Notes under the pieces: model-generated
The model's database searches: none
What the model saw: the letters and a program-made list of their open reading frames with translations, nothing else
Told to the model about the DNA's origin: nothing
Program-made: the position numbers and the translations under genes
Source of the DNA: Acanthaster planci
Taxonomy: Eukaryota; Echinodermata; Asteroidea; Valvatida; Acanthasteridae
Length of the DNA: 42,624 bases
Direction of reading: 5' to 3'
NCBI RefSeq assembly: GCF_001949145.1
Contig: NW_019091380.1
Span: 4,198 to 46,821, forward strand
Shown: piece by piece, positions 11,855-23,125 of the stretch
How the letters are laid out: every line of letters starts with the position of its first letter
How positions within the stretch are numbered: position 1 is the stretch's first letter

Positions 11855-11976
11855 CCATGCCTCAACAGCCATGAGTGCACCAGCACCACCCAAGAGCCAA
11901 ACAGCACTGGATGCTTTGGGAAGCTCCATGCTCTCTGTTGCCATGCTGCGATGCACGAGGGCCATCTGTAATCTGG
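11855..11976 (-). CDS. Candidate internal exon of an unidentified minus-strand gene
   Basis: On the minus strand a tract ending agctcctgcag is followed by 122 bp that stay open to TGG|GTAAGG, a good donor. The peptide includes MALVHRSMATESMELPKASS and then AVWLLGGAGALMAVEAW, which looks like real protein sequence. It ends in phase 0, compatible with the candidate terminal exon at 10301-10387. No family is recognised. ORFs also run in other frames here, so coding status should be tested with transcripts. Confidence 0.35.
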
Positions 11977-13703
11977 CTGCAGGAGCTGTCCATGAGGTGC
12001 ATCAAGAAAGACAAATAAAGAAGTGGAAAAATAAGTGCACTCCGAGCACAAGTATCTCACCCTCATTGGTATCAGAGAGCTGAAATGTACAACTAACATG
12101 GTAATGGAATACAGGTATTTTTAGCTAAAAATCACTCCAGCATACCGCGCAGGTACTCCAAGTGTGCAAGATGAACAATAGACTACAAGCAAAACTCGCT
12201 GGACACAGAGACCAGTCTGACACTTGGACCAAATCTGCACCAATTCACCCCAGATGTAATGTGAGAAAACAAAGAAAGCACATACGGTACAATGATTAAG
12301 AAACACACTAAAATCAGGTAGCCTTCACCCAACTAAGACAAGAGGCCACCCTACTCGCTCCAAGTCTTGTGAAATTCCTGTCTCCGCCTCTGATGTCACC
12401 ACTTTGTGCAGGGTGATCATACTAAGACTCTACATGTATGTTTGCACATCTCAGATGAAATTAAGGTACTTGTACAATGCACAGACCTGTACATCACACA
12501 GGTACAATATATGTGCAAAAAAAGGAAAAGTAATAGTCTCTCAGGAAAATTAAAGACTATTTTAAAATTAAATCCTGCATATATCATACATAAACATTTG
12601 CAGTTACATGTACAAGTAGCTGTATGTATGTACATGTACTTGTTTAACCAAGCGTGTGCATCTGTTGTGCCAGCCTTGTGCAAAGGACGCTGTTGCTACA
12701 CAAACGTGTACATTTAAGTGACAAAGAGTCCCCTTTCGGCATGTTGTCCTCTGAACTTAAAAATGGCTTTGAAGTGAGTGCAGGAACTGTCGAAGGTTTG
12801 GCTTACACAACAGAACCAGTAAAGGAAACACTGGGTGCATGCAGTGGTTCCAGGAGGTTAAATACTCCATGCATGGAGTAACTTTCAATCCACAAACCAG
12901 TGGCATGTTTGCCTGACAAACTCCCACTTGAGATTGACTGTGTAATGAAAATGGCACTCAAGTGTCCATCGGCATTTTGTGTCGCGACACCAAACAATTC
13001 ATACACAATCTATCACAAGGCGCATGATTCCTACACTAAAATCCATATTCTGCTATTTCAAAGTTCCTTAATTATTTCCATGGCGACACAAGTCTCAACC
13101 TTGGGTTATCTGAAGAGCCTGTAATTTGAAACCAATGTCAGTCGATAAACCCCGGAGAGGTTAAGTTGTGCTATTAATTGAATCAATATGCTATGGTATG
13201 CTGCAGTTTCCTGAACCAATGCCAAAATGAGTAAAAAAAAAATCACTTGAAAGTCTGGGGAAAAATTGATCTTCAATATTAATAATATAAACGGTCGACT
13301 TGAGAAGGAGGTGCTTTGTGCACATGAAGAATCAAAGGACTCAAGGACCGTAATTGAAGAGTGATGTGGCTGTCTCTTCTTACTGTGTGCTGCGTACAGG
13401 CACACGTGACAAGTACATGTACATGTATAAAGTATGCATGTAAATGCACAGGAGTGAAGTGAAAGCATGGAACTGTGTCAGCACGTACATGTAAAGTTAT
13501 TTAAGGTTTTGTTAAAGGTACGTACCACAGAGGTGACTGTACCATGTGCCGGTATGTACCTGTATGATGTAATGTCAGTTTTACTTGTAAGTGTGCAAGT
13601 TTGTGTGAACGTGTACATTACTGCAAAGCTGATATAACAGAAAATATACGGATATGAAAGTATTTTTGTTCTTCAACTAAGAGGACCTGTTTCATCACTT
13701 GCT
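11977..13703. other. No certain gene; upstream flank of the lectin gene
   Basis: It contains many short overlapping ORFs on both strands and several TACATGTA/GTACATGTAC palindromes (for example 13413-13427). A minus-strand ORF at 12803-13006 could hide an exon, but its splice sites are weak. TATAAAG at 13426-13432 is about 275 bp upstream of the lectin start codon and is only a possible TATA element. Confidence 0.45.
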
Positions 13704-14417
13704 ATGGCTCTTCTCATCATATTGATAACTTTAGCAGCTGTTGGTATTCAGGAGATAGAAGCCATTGGAAAGCTTTGTCCAAGCTATGAGTGGACACTAC
13801 ACGAGGGAACCTGCTACTTGATACTAGGATCAAGCTATTCCTGGTCTGACGGTCACCAGATGTGCAAGAATCTTGCAGGGGACATGGTTCTGCCTGCATC
13901 TCAAGAAGAAAATGACTTTGTCCAGCAGGCGATATATGCAAACTGGAATCCGTTCGATGGGAGAAATCCAAACCCCTGGGTACGCTGCTTCAGGAAAGAT
14001 GGCCAGCGTGTCTGTTCTGAAGACCCTGGCCCTTATTCCAACTGGAGCCCTGACCACACTGATGTGGGTGACTGCGCCGTCATGATCTTCACTTTGGGTG
14101 TCTGGCGTGGGCTTGGTTGTAGCGAGGAGAGGAAAGTCATGTGCGCTGCAAAGCCAGACAGCTGTGCCCGATCCCTGTCCTGCGCCATGGTGTCTAATGA
14201 CCAGCAGCCCCTCTGCCTGACCAACCACACTACAGTGGAGTTCATTGTGAAGAGCCACATAGAGTGCTGCATTGCCTGCTCTGAGGACCCAACCTGTCGT
14301 TCACTCAACCTGGCGGGACAAATGTGCCAGCTCAACAGCGCTACTGCTGCCGAAGTGGGCGACAAGTACTTAAACAAACTGGATAATTGTGCCAACTACG
14401 AGTATAAACTAAAGTAA
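13704..14417 (+). CDS. Secreted C-type lectin-like protein with C-terminal PAN/apple-like module
   Basis: A complete intronless ORF of 237 codons. Residues 2-15 are strongly hydrophobic, with a plausible signal cleavage after Ala20, so the product is probably secreted. Residues 25-147 form a long-form C-type lectin domain with the canonical cysteines C25, C37, C54, C124, C139 and C147. Two extra cysteines are at 95 and 104. The usual EPN or QPD sugar-binding triplet and the WND motif are absent (NWSPDHTD and VWRGLGC stand in their place), so calcium-dependent sugar binding is doubtful. Residues 154-229 have nine cysteines and a CIACSEDPTCRSLNL pattern typical of PAN/apple domains, which bind proteins or glycans. 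Sequons for N-glycosylation are at N113 and N174. The start codon is the first ATG before the signal peptide. An immune-recognition or adhesion role is inference from the family. Confidence 0.88.
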   Translation: MALLIILITLAAVGIQEIEAIGKLCPSYEWTLHEGTCYLILGSSYSWSDGHQMCKNLAGDMVLPASQEENDFVQQAIYANWNPFDGRNPNPWVRCFRKDGQRVCSEDPGPYSNWSPDHTDVGDCAVMIFTLGVWRGLGCSEERKVMCAAKPDSCARSLSCAMVSNDQQPLCLTNHTTVEFIVKSHIECCIACSEDPTCRSLNLAGQMCQLNSATAAEVGDKYLNKLDNCANYEYKLK

Positions 14418-15028
14418 ATCAATAGTGCACAATTTCAATGTTTTAAAGCTGTGACTTTAGAATACATGTACAGTGTACATGTAAGCCAAAGACAAGAGGA
14501 AAAGCAGTTATGGTGAAATCATCAGCTGGATGAATTTAGAGCATGGAACGGACTGAAAACAACTGAGGGATTACCTTCTTTTTTTTTAATGAAAACAGAA
14601 TGTACATGTATGTTGTGCCCTGACCAAAATAGGGTCAGCAAGTATGAGAACTTTCAAACTCACAAAAGGACAAGTTGCTTAATACAATTGGTTTCATCAG
14701 TACTTACGTGTAGAAATACATGTAGTGTGACAGTTTCTGTATTCAATAGTCTCAATGTGTTGTGGCAATGTGGTTTCTTTTAGTTTATTTTATGCTGTAA
14801 GGAAATCTATCGGTATGATAAATTTGATGAATGTGAAACTTCAAACACCTCTAGAACACATGAATAAATTAAGCAACGCTTCAGTTGCCTGTGTGAAGGG
14901 GTAGGCCTTAACTGTGTTATAGAGAAATTTTCTACTATAAGGCAAATTAGAACCAAGTTATGGGGACTGTTTGCTGCCTCCAACATATTTTGGTACCTAC
15001 AAAACTGGTGTGATGATGGGTGCAGGTG
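14418..15028. other. 3' flank of the lectin gene
   Basis: AATAAA at 14863-14868, about 450 bp past the stop codon, is a plausible poly(A) signal for the lectin transcript. No other gene is seen. Confidence 0.45.
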
Positions 15029-15754
15029 CGGTTTGAAACCAACTTGGTCTGAGTCAACTCAGTCTCAAGACAACGCGGTCTCAGGTCAACTCGGTCTTAA
15101 CTCAATTCGGCCCTAGGTCAATTCGGCCCCAAGTCAACTCAATCCCAAGTCAACTCTGCCTAAAAGGTCAACTCAGTCCCAAGTCAACTCGGTACAGAGT
15201 CAACTTGATCTTTATGGCAAATTACACTGTATAAGGAAAGGAAAGTTGCATGATTTCATTTCAAGTCTTTACACTGAAACTTTCCAACACAGGGAAATTG
15301 TCATAAACTTTTATCTTCCATAACTTTAAGAGTTACCTGGACACCTTTTCACTAACCAAAGCAAGATCAAATATTCACTTTGGGATATGATATTGAACCC
15401 AAAATACAAACAAAGGTTACCCAAATCAAATTCTGTTTGCAAAGTTTGCAAAGTGTTTATTCCTTTGCATGTCGATCGCTTGTTTTCATTTGATGTTGAT
15501 GGACTTCTTTACACATTTTTTGTAAATTGAATCCTTGCATTTCAATTTTATTTCATCAATAACTGTGACGAACATAGCATGATTTATGTGTGCCCGGCCA
15601 GCACCAAGCTCAGCAACATTAACTGCAGCATGCTCCACAATTTCATTTTATCACAGCGACCAAGTTGACTTAACTCAATTAACTGAGACCGAGTTGACTT
15701 GGGACTGAGTTAACTTGGGACCGAGTTAACTCAGACAAAGTTGATTTCTAACCG
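15029..15754. mobile_element. Foldback-type element: inverted arms of 16-bp tandem repeats
   Basis: The left arm (15029-15210) is about ten degenerate 16-bp units, consensus GTCCCAAGTCAACTCG. The right arm (about 15655-15754) holds about five units of the same repeat in reverse orientation. The outermost ends also match (CGGTTTGAAACCAACT against the reverse complement of 15739-15754, with a few differences). The roughly 440-bp middle is AT-rich and non-coding. Inverted arms made of short tandem repeats are the hallmark of foldback elements such as the sea urchin TU family. I found no clear target duplication. Confidence 0.75.
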
Positions 15755-15933
15755 AGTGGACTCAAATTCATGATGACCAATGTACCGGTATGTCCCCACA
15801 ATTAGAGACGAAAAATCATCAAACACACCAAACTGTGCACACTGTACAGGGTGTATCAAAAACCATAATCCTACTTTTACATGTATGTACTGTAGGTCCC
15901 AACAATATGTTTGCATGCAAAAAGCTTGGTACT

Positions 15934-16373
15934 GGTACAGGCAGCGTTGTAATGACTTGACTCGAGTCCGACTCGACTCACAAATTTTGGCAACTCTACT
16001 CAACTCGAGTCTATGCAACCAAATGACTTGACTCAATTTGAAGCTCTCATGGAGACTCGACTCAAGTACAAGCTTAAGAGACTCAAGTCCCAAAAAAATT
16101 AAAAGCAAAATTTTAGTTGACTAGATACCTGTCACCCTAATTTATTTTCAGTATGTCTAAATGAAAATAAAAATACCAAAAAATGACTTACATGTAGTTG
16201 TGATTTTATTGTATTTTGTTCATAAATTTGTGACTCAAATTGAGTCAAGCTAGGTACATGTACAATGTACTTGACTCAACCCGGTTACACAAAGTAACTC
16301 AACTCGACTTCTTGCCCTAATGACTTGACTCGGCTCACCAAGTTTAGTGACCCGTAACAACACTGGGTACAGG
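15934..16373. mobile_element. hAT-type MITE with perfect 8-bp target-site duplication
   Basis: The element proper is 15942-16365 (424 bp). It is flanked by exact direct repeats GGTACAGG at 15934-15941 and 16366-16373. The ends are CAGCGTTGTAATGAC (left) and, reverse-complemented, CAGTGTTGTTACGGG (right), fitting the hAT end pattern CAGNG. The subterminal parts are rich in GACTCGAGTC/GACTTGACTC words. No transposase is encoded, so it is non-autonomous. The perfect duplication argues for a fairly recent or well-preserved insertion. Confidence 0.88.
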
Positions 16374-18014
16374 TATCATCTTTTCCATGCTACTGCTGTA
16401 ATGATTACCAGGATCATAATTTGTACGGTACATAAAGTAATACATTTTTGCCTGTGTTTGAAATTTCAGGCTCACAATCTTTTAAGATTGAGAGATGGTC
16501 TCCACACACACTTTTTGATTAAACATAAGCAGCTTAACATGTGACAAATTGGGCCTTAACAGTCAGCAAGTCACATGGTGTTTCAAGTCTTGAACTTCAG
16601 GACCAAAGCCTTCTCGACAACTCATACAAAGACCAATTTAAAAAAGTAAAAGTTAAATTACATTTAAATAAAATGTGATTTAAATAAACAAAATCTTATT
16701 TTTTTGATAAAAAGCATGATTTTCATCAACCCTGCTATACTTGCTATGCGTGGCCAAATGAGACTTTAAATAGCAGATGTAAATCTGTTGTGTTCATATA
16801 CAAATGTACATGTACATGTAGGAATGTTGTGTACGATAAACTCTTGTAAATACATGTACTTCATACTCTTATTACAGTGTATGAAACACTTCTGGTAATG
16901 ATACCAAGGAATCCTCAAAATGTCCAGGGCACTGTCACTGTGACTATTTCAGAAGCAGTTTCTTTCATACTGGCTAAAAAAAACACAAGTTAGACAGGGG
17001 ACCTAATGCTGACATTTAAAGTTACAGAGGTACTGGTATTCATGTACAGTAGTTACATGGAATTCTCTCGACAGGAATGAAACAGGTACTTCAAAGTCTT
17101 TAAGTAACTGTATGCAACAGTTTCAAATCATCATGCTTTTCTTGTGCATCTGCACTACTCATGCATGTACTATGTACAGTATGTACGGTAGGCTGACAAT
17201 GTTTTTTTATCCTGTAATTTTTGCAAATTGTTCCAGTTTTAAACAATTGCATAAAACACAATATGAAGCCTTGGGAGGAAATAAAATTTGTCCCCTTGGG
17301 TGTACAGATACATTATGAACAAAATTCCATGAGCAACATCACAGTAGACAACTGAACATGAAGTGACTATGAACAAATTACAAAACAAAAACAAAAAAAC
17401 CAAAAACAAAACACAACAGCCAGGGCTTTTGTACAGATCTTTTTCCTTCCGACACAACAGCGCTTGGCCCACTTCTCTTTTATTCGAGGGCATCAATCAG
17501 ACCCTAATTTTTAAAAAATGCAGAGGGAATACGCCTAAATTTGATCAATATTTCAGATTACATGTCAATTTAGCTGTTCAATGACTCTCAAATTTTAGAA
17601 AAATAGGTGTTTAAATATTGATTCATACACATTCATTATTTGGTTCTTGTATGGCACCTGAAAGTCAGGGAAACGTTTTATTCACACCTAAAGGAAGCTT
17701 CACTATTTACATGTATCTCCTCCCTTAATTGCATTGTTTAACCTCTGATCACTTTGTCTCTCACTAATTGCTGATGGAATGCAGTGAGTTCTAGTGCAGC
17801 TATCTAATGAAGTCAATTCCAATCCAGTGAAAGCTGCAGTACATGCATGTGACCTCTGAGTCCACTCAGTGTAAAACAGTCATTTACCCTGCGGCTCTAA
17901 TTCAGCTCTCCCTTTTGATGACCTGCACCACAAGCTTTTTGTAGCTTCATGATCTGACAACAACCAGTTACTTTGAAGTACTTGTGTACATGTTTTCTTT
18001 TAGCTTTTGTGGTC
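16374..18014. other. Non-coding, low-complexity patches
   Basis: AT-rich with an A/C-rich simple stretch at 17379-17420 and several TACATGTA palindromes (for example 16805-16820). No credible gene. Confidence 0.55.
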
Positions 18015-18125
18015 AGAAATTGCCTTAGATTGCACCACAGAGTATCTGGAATCCAAACTTTTTAGAGGGCCTTGCTTCTAGACCCCATGTTACAACTTGG
18101 CCCCTCTACTATTGCCCCACCATGT
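18015..18125. repeat. Dispersed repeat, diverged copy 2
   Basis: Shares ordered words with 3870-3960 (CACCACAGA..ATCT, ATCCAAA, GGCC, GACCCCA-GT), at roughly two-thirds identity by eye. Boundaries are uncertain. Confidence 0.4.
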
Positions 18126-19144
18126 CCACATCTTAAAAAAGGTGATTTGTAGAGTCTAAGTTACTCAGACTAACGTTATCAATGAGTCACTATAATTCGC
18201 TCACTTAGCACTCTGACCAAAGCACACTTTTAAACATACTAAAGTTTTAAGGGCTTCATTTTCAGTAGTTGAAAAGTTGACTAAGATCCTACATGGAATA
18301 ATATTATGAACAACATCGGATGTCAGTGAAGCAACGGGAACAACGTTATCTGTAAATGAGTTGGATCAGCTGTCGTAAAACCTATGTTACCATAATTTGT
18401 GCACGTACATGTACTTTGCAAACATCATTTTACGGGGTATCAGTAATGCCCTACTTCTGAAACATCTGCCAGTTAATGTCTCTTGAGTTAGTTTTGGCAT
18501 TAATTACTTTGGTTTAGTGATGAAGTTTGAGGAAACAACACTTTTATTCCAAATAGCTTGACGATCCATCACTCTCTCATTTTGTTCTCCTACATGTAGA
18601 TTTTATTTTTCTTTTCAATTTAATTTGAAGTTACAGTGAGGCATGAATTGTTATTCTTTCAAATAAATCATAATTAGCATTAATATGAATATTTATCTGG
18701 ATATTATGACAAAACTTCTCTTTCTAGGTGTATTTCTCAAAACATTCACAAAATACAGTGCCACCGAATCCGCACCCGTCGTCACAAACGGGAATCTTTT
18801 TGAGGCTCCATATTTCTTATAACACCCTCAATATTGGGCAAAAATTGATCAGAGTCATCATTAGTGCCTGTATCAGGCATCCAACATTGATCATGAACGA
18901 ACAGCGATCATTTATCCATTTTCTAGACAATTTTAACTGGTTCATTTTTGTATTTAGTCAGTAAAGTAAAGCTTTATACTCTGTAAACATTTTTCCTGAA
19001 TTCGCCCTGGAAAAGCTTTCAAGACGAGAAAGTTGGATGCGCGAATATTTGTACATGTACATGTATGTACAAATTTAGGAACTCCACGATAGTAGCCTAA
19101 TGTTAGTGATGTTATGCTCCAATTATAACATCAGTTCCAACTAC
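18126..19144. other. Non-coding, no gene seen
   Basis: AT-rich with short ORFs only. TGTACATGTACATGTATGTACA at about 19051-19072 is one of the longer TACATGTA clusters. Confidence 0.55.
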
Positions 19145-19343
19145 AGTTGGGCCAATCCCAACTAGAGTACATGTATATGTCCAGCATGTGCCTAAGTCAT
19201 ATCATTGTTTACCATGTTTACAGTGTTAAGTCATAGATAGGGTGCCGTATTCTAGATGAATTGTGTCAAGTGTAAGATGTATAAACTTATTAGGTTGAGA
19301 CAATTTCTATAGAAATTGGTCAACAATAGTTGGGTCAGCCCAA
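19145..19343. repeat. Cluster of three dyads
   Basis: AGTTGGG-ccaat-CCCAACT (19145-19163) and TTGGG-tcag-CCCAA (19330-19343) are two similar hairpins. Between them, 19301-19318 (CAATTTCTATAGAAATTG) is a perfect 18-bp palindrome, extended by GTTGA (19294-19298) and TCAAC (19320-19324). It could be cruciform-forming, a binding site, or the end of a mobile element. Its function is unknown. Confidence 0.55.
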
Positions 19344-20617
19344 AGCAGCACTAAAGTCGGGACAGACGCTATAGTTGCTAGTTGGGGCGCGACAACAAAT
19401 TGGAGGTCCACAAAATTCGATACAAATCACTAGGGCCTACCCTCACATTCACAAGCCCCGGGTAGGTGCCAGAACTGTGGGGTCCGACAGTTCTGGGAGT
19501 AACAAAAAATCACAGTAGGCCTACTCCTTACCCTTTCTCACGAGAGCTCTTGTAACGGCTCCGATCATTTTAAATTTGTCGAGAAAAAACAAAGTCGAGT
19601 CGACAGGTTCAGTCTCTGCAGAGATCGACGTAGGGCCTTGCGCCAATGTAGTCGTAGATTCCTGAAAGCGCCACCAAGCGGTTGTCGTGTACTCGCATCA
19701 TATGCATCATCAGCGACCGATACGCGTACTGTACTGCGTACCACATGTGCATGTTGTACATGTACATGTCGGCCCAGGTCTGTAGTAAGCAAAATGTGGT
19801 CTAACTAGAGGAAATCTTCTATAACTAATATTAGGCGCAAACTTTATAGTCGACAAATTTGTCATAGGAATATTCTCCTTTATAGCTCCAGGTTTGTGTC
19901 ACTCTTTTAAACTTCGCTTTGATCAAGTTTCCCCATTTTCGCCAAACATCGGACGCGGACAACTCGACCGTTTGCCAACCCAACTTGGAACAACGTACCG
20001 GTAACTCCAACAACTCAACCGGTGAGACAACTCGACCGCCTGTGCCTCTAACGGACCATGGAGGAAGGAGGGGACAGACAACTCGGTAAGAGTTCCATAT
20101 ACGGACAGCACCAATTTTCCCTAAAAAAAGTAACAGCCATCAGATCAGAAAGTGACAACATGCTATAAAATGTGAAATTTAGCTAAGAAAAGTCTGAAGC
20201 ATTCAGCAAACAGTTTGAGAACAGTTTGAGAACAAGTCTCATACTCCTACCGGTAGGTTTGTACATGTGTATATCGATACAGCATGTACAGGGGCATCAA
20301 GTGTTGTCGGTACATGTACACATACATGTACATACAATGTATGTACAGTGTATTAGTATGTATCTGCCTCAAGTAAAAGCACCCCTGATTGGTTGCAAAG
20401 AGTAAGTTGGTCATGAGTGTTCATTTTGCTGGTAGCAGCCTGCCCGTCATGCCCGTAATGCATGCATTGTAGAGTCAGTTGTGAACCAGCGAAGTGCAGT
20501 TCTGACCAAAGGAGCCTCCGATGCCAGGAATATTGCACCCTCTCTTGGTCCAGCTCCATTGGCTGAGTTCCATTCAACTTGTCTTGGATAACAAGGTTGT
20601 TTCCATTTTTTTTACAG
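19344..20617. other. Non-coding; degenerate 'ACAACTCGACC' repeats and a solo MITE end
   Basis: The word ACAACTCGACC or a close variant recurs at about 19958, 20009, 20027 and 20079. 'agagttccatatacgga' at 20090-20106 matches an end of the MITE at 4940-5145, but I find no partner end. A tandem 11-bp duplication lies at 20210-20231. The region 19540-19760 is relatively GC/CpG-rich but has no supported gene. Confidence 0.45.
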
Positions 20618-20710
20618 TCTTCTAATATGCAAGGGAGCAATTGGGACTTCCAAGTGGAAGGAGGCAGCAGGACTGTGAGATGGGAGACTCACTTTCATCT
20701 CAGTCACCGA
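20618..20710 (+). other. Candidate exon start after a strong acceptor
   Basis: A T8 tract ending TTTACAG (20611-20617) is an excellent acceptor. The following frame is open for about 30 codons (it starts SSNMQGSNWDFQVEGGSRT) until TGA. No good donor was found before the stop, so it would be a terminal exon or chance. No family is recognised. Confidence 0.22.
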
Positions 20711-20746
20711 TGAAGTGGTTGGCAGGCTACTGCCTCAACAAAGCGT

Positions 20747-20884
20747 GAGGATGGATGGAGCAGATGAGCTGGGGGCAAGGATAGCATCCGAGATGCACTA
20801 GATGAGACAGATGCCGAGGATGGACAGAGCAGATGAGTTAGAGGCAGAGATTTCATCCGATATGCACCACACAGTGCAGATGCT
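20747..20884. repeat. 69-bp direct duplication
   Basis: Units 20747-20815 and 20816-20884 share GAGGATGGA-GAGCAGATGAG and GCATCCGA/TCATCCGA-ATGCAC words, at roughly 70% identity. The period is 23 codons, but stops occur in the open-looking frame, so I do not call it coding. Confidence 0.55.
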
Positions 20885-21313
20885 ATCAGTCTGACCTATG
20901 CAAGGACTGTGTTGAACTTGATGCCAGTGTTTTGGTAAGGGTAAGGATTGTTGATTGTAGTCTTTGTATCAGAGCCAACTAATGTAGTTCGGCAGAGTCA
21001 ACTGCTGATGTACAGTAGTACATTTACAGGGCACATTTAGTGTTAGTGTTTTGCTCGGACCTATTAAATTTTCAAGCAAAAGGTGAATACATGTACATGT
21101 ATAGCTGATCCCTTTTTACTTTAAGCTTTTACTAATTCAGTACAGTGTTCAAATGTGATCGCTTTCATCAGTGAAGTCTTCTTTTGTCAAATTTTAATTG
21201 CACAACATGTTGGACTTGACTTCTTGCCTTCCATGTTTATCCGTGATCTTACCTTGACTGTGTGTACAGGAGATGTTTTATTGACTCGCTGACTTTCCTT
21301 CTTGTTTACAAAG

Positions 21314-21373
21314 GTCATTGAACATTCCAAATTGAAGGAGGTGAGGCAACCAGTAATGGAAGCAAGACACAAG
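21314..21373 (+). other. Candidate 60-bp internal exon
   Basis: The pyrimidine-rich acceptor ttccttcttgtttacaaag is followed by 20 open codons beginning VIEHSKLKEV and ending at AAG|GTAATA. Length, frame and splice signals are consistent with an internal exon of a plus-strand gene. The flanking exons are not identified. Confidence 0.3.
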
Positions 21374-22584
21374 GTAATAACTCTCCAATTTTATGTGGCA
21401 AGGGCTCCTCAGAAATGTCAATCTTCAAAGATGTTGCACTCCACAACCGTTTGAATGCCCAAGGTACTGGTACATCTACTTCCATTTCATATTTGCCATT
21501 AGCTGCATGGGATGGGGTACACACTGTACATGGTGCATGCATGTGTGTGGATGGCTTCATAGGTAGAGCACTGGCATTGCCACCAGCTGTAAGTAATAAA
21601 ATTATGCACTTCTACGCCAGAGTCGATATAACTCAAAAAAATCAAACTGCTCGTGTTTGTTTAATACATGTACTCATGGAGGATCTGGTTACAATCTTTG
21701 GTGTTTGCCTGTCATTTTTGTTTCAAGAATGACATTTTTCTGAGAGTGTGATTGTTGAACCCCCCCGCTCATTCTTGCATGACTTACCGGTACATGTAGT
21801 CATTCCCCCATTTTGTTAATGCTATGTATGTATACTGAACATGCTCTCAATCAAGTTTCTTTTCATCATTTCCATGAGACCTCCTCTTTCCACGTAACTC
21901 CTCATATGATCTCCAATATTTTCTCAACTTTTATTTTCACATTCTTGAAGGTGGATGTCATTTAAGCAAATATTTACATTGGCGTATCATTCAAAAAGAC
22001 CAGTATACATGTACATGAACTCATGAATTTCGTCTTGGATGAAAAAGTGTCGGAGAAAATGTACCTGTTTTTGTAATGAGTACTTTAAAAACCGTGCGGC
22101 TCTCATCATTCACCCATTCAATATCAGATTTAATACACACACTATTGTCACTTCACTTTAGACAAGAGGAATACACCGATATGCTCAGTTAGTCTTGATA
22201 AGAAACTTGTCTCGCTGGTTCACGTCATTTTCAGTGAACAACCCTTCAGCGGTGCAGCCAAAATACCTTCTATTCCTGTTGCCACTTTGTTTGTTGAAGT
22301 TCGCTGGAGACTTAGTGAAACAATGACATTTCTTTCTAATGAATGAGCTGGTCATTTCAATTTAAGAAGAATTAAGACTTTATGGAAGTCATACATGTAA
22401 AGCTAACAAACTCTGTTAAGCACACTGAGCATGGAGGAAGAAGGAGTATGAACTGCCCGAGCTATAACATCTGGCCAATTACTGGTTTCTGGCATGCCCG
22501 GTATGTCCATAGCACAGAGAATGCTTGCTACGTACCACCTGTTTCTCAACCATAAGCCCATTTTGTACCCCACGCGAAAAGCTG
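21374..22584. other. Non-coding, no gene seen
   Basis: A long-looking ORF at 21415-21732 overlaps others on the opposite strand and shows no protein-like composition. It contains TACATGTA palindromes. No feature is supported. Confidence 0.5.
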
Positions 22585-23110
22585 TCTCATCAAGACTTTT
22601 GACCCATCCTTTGTTCCCTTTTGCTTCTACTTTCATCTCCTGCATATTCTGTCTCATCAAGACTTTCTGCCCATCCTTTGTTCCCTTTTTGCTTCTACTT
22701 TCATCTCCTGCATATTCTGTCTCATCAAGACTCTCAGNNNNNNNNNNNNNNNNNNNNNNNNNNNNNNNNNNNNNNNNNNNNNNNNNNNNNNNNNNNNNNN
22801 NNNNNNNNNNNNNNNNNNNNNNNNNNNNNNNNNNNNNNNNNNNNNNNNNNNNNNNNNNNNNNNNNNNNNNNNNNNNNNNNNNNNNNNNNNNNNNNNNNNN
22901 NNNNNNNNNNNNNNNNNNNNNNNNNNNNNNNNNNNNNNNNNNNNNNNNNNNNNNNNNNNNNNNNNNNNNNNNNNNNNNNNNNNNNNNNNNNNNNNNNNNN
23001 NNNNNNNNNNNNNNNNNNNNNNNNNNNNNNNNNNNNNNNNNNNNNNNCCTGCATATTCTGTCTCATCAAGACTTTCTGCCCATCCTTTGTTCCCTTTTGC
23101 TTCTACTTCA
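22585..23110. repeat. 67/68-bp minisatellite containing the assembly gap
   Basis: Units starting TCTCATCAAG occur at 22585, 22652, 22720 and, after the gap, 23061. They share 'catcctttgttccctttt' and 'tcatctcctgcatattctg'. The period alternates between 67 and 68 with the length of a T run, so any reading frame shifts. On the minus strand the units give overlapping stretches such as SLDETEYAG, but a coding role is not supported. The array ends near GTCTACACAG|GTGAGT (23126), a strong plus-strand donor. Confidence 0.85.
22738..23047. other. Assembly gap (310 N)
   Basis: A run of N inside the minisatellite. Unit starts on the two sides are 341 bp apart, almost exactly five 68-bp units. Confidence 0.99.
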
Positions 23111-23125
23111 TCAAAGTCTACACAG

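Noticed and set aside
11805-12099. Long overlapping ORFs on both strands
   Set aside because: They are shadows of one another. Only the minus-strand part between good splice sites (11855-11976) is kept, at low confidence.
12803-13006. Minus-strand ORF with protein-like composition
   Set aside because: The acceptor is poor and the phase does not fit the candidate exon at 11855-11976, so it is not called.
13830-14395. Minus-strand ORFs of 120-142 codons across the lectin gene
   Set aside because: Antisense shadows of a well-supported plus-strand coding sequence.
16500-18000. Short plus-strand ORFs (e.g. 17112-17318, 17363-17584)
   Set aside because: Low-complexity or lysine/asparagine-rich translation of A/C-rich DNA, with no splice signals and no recognisable domain.
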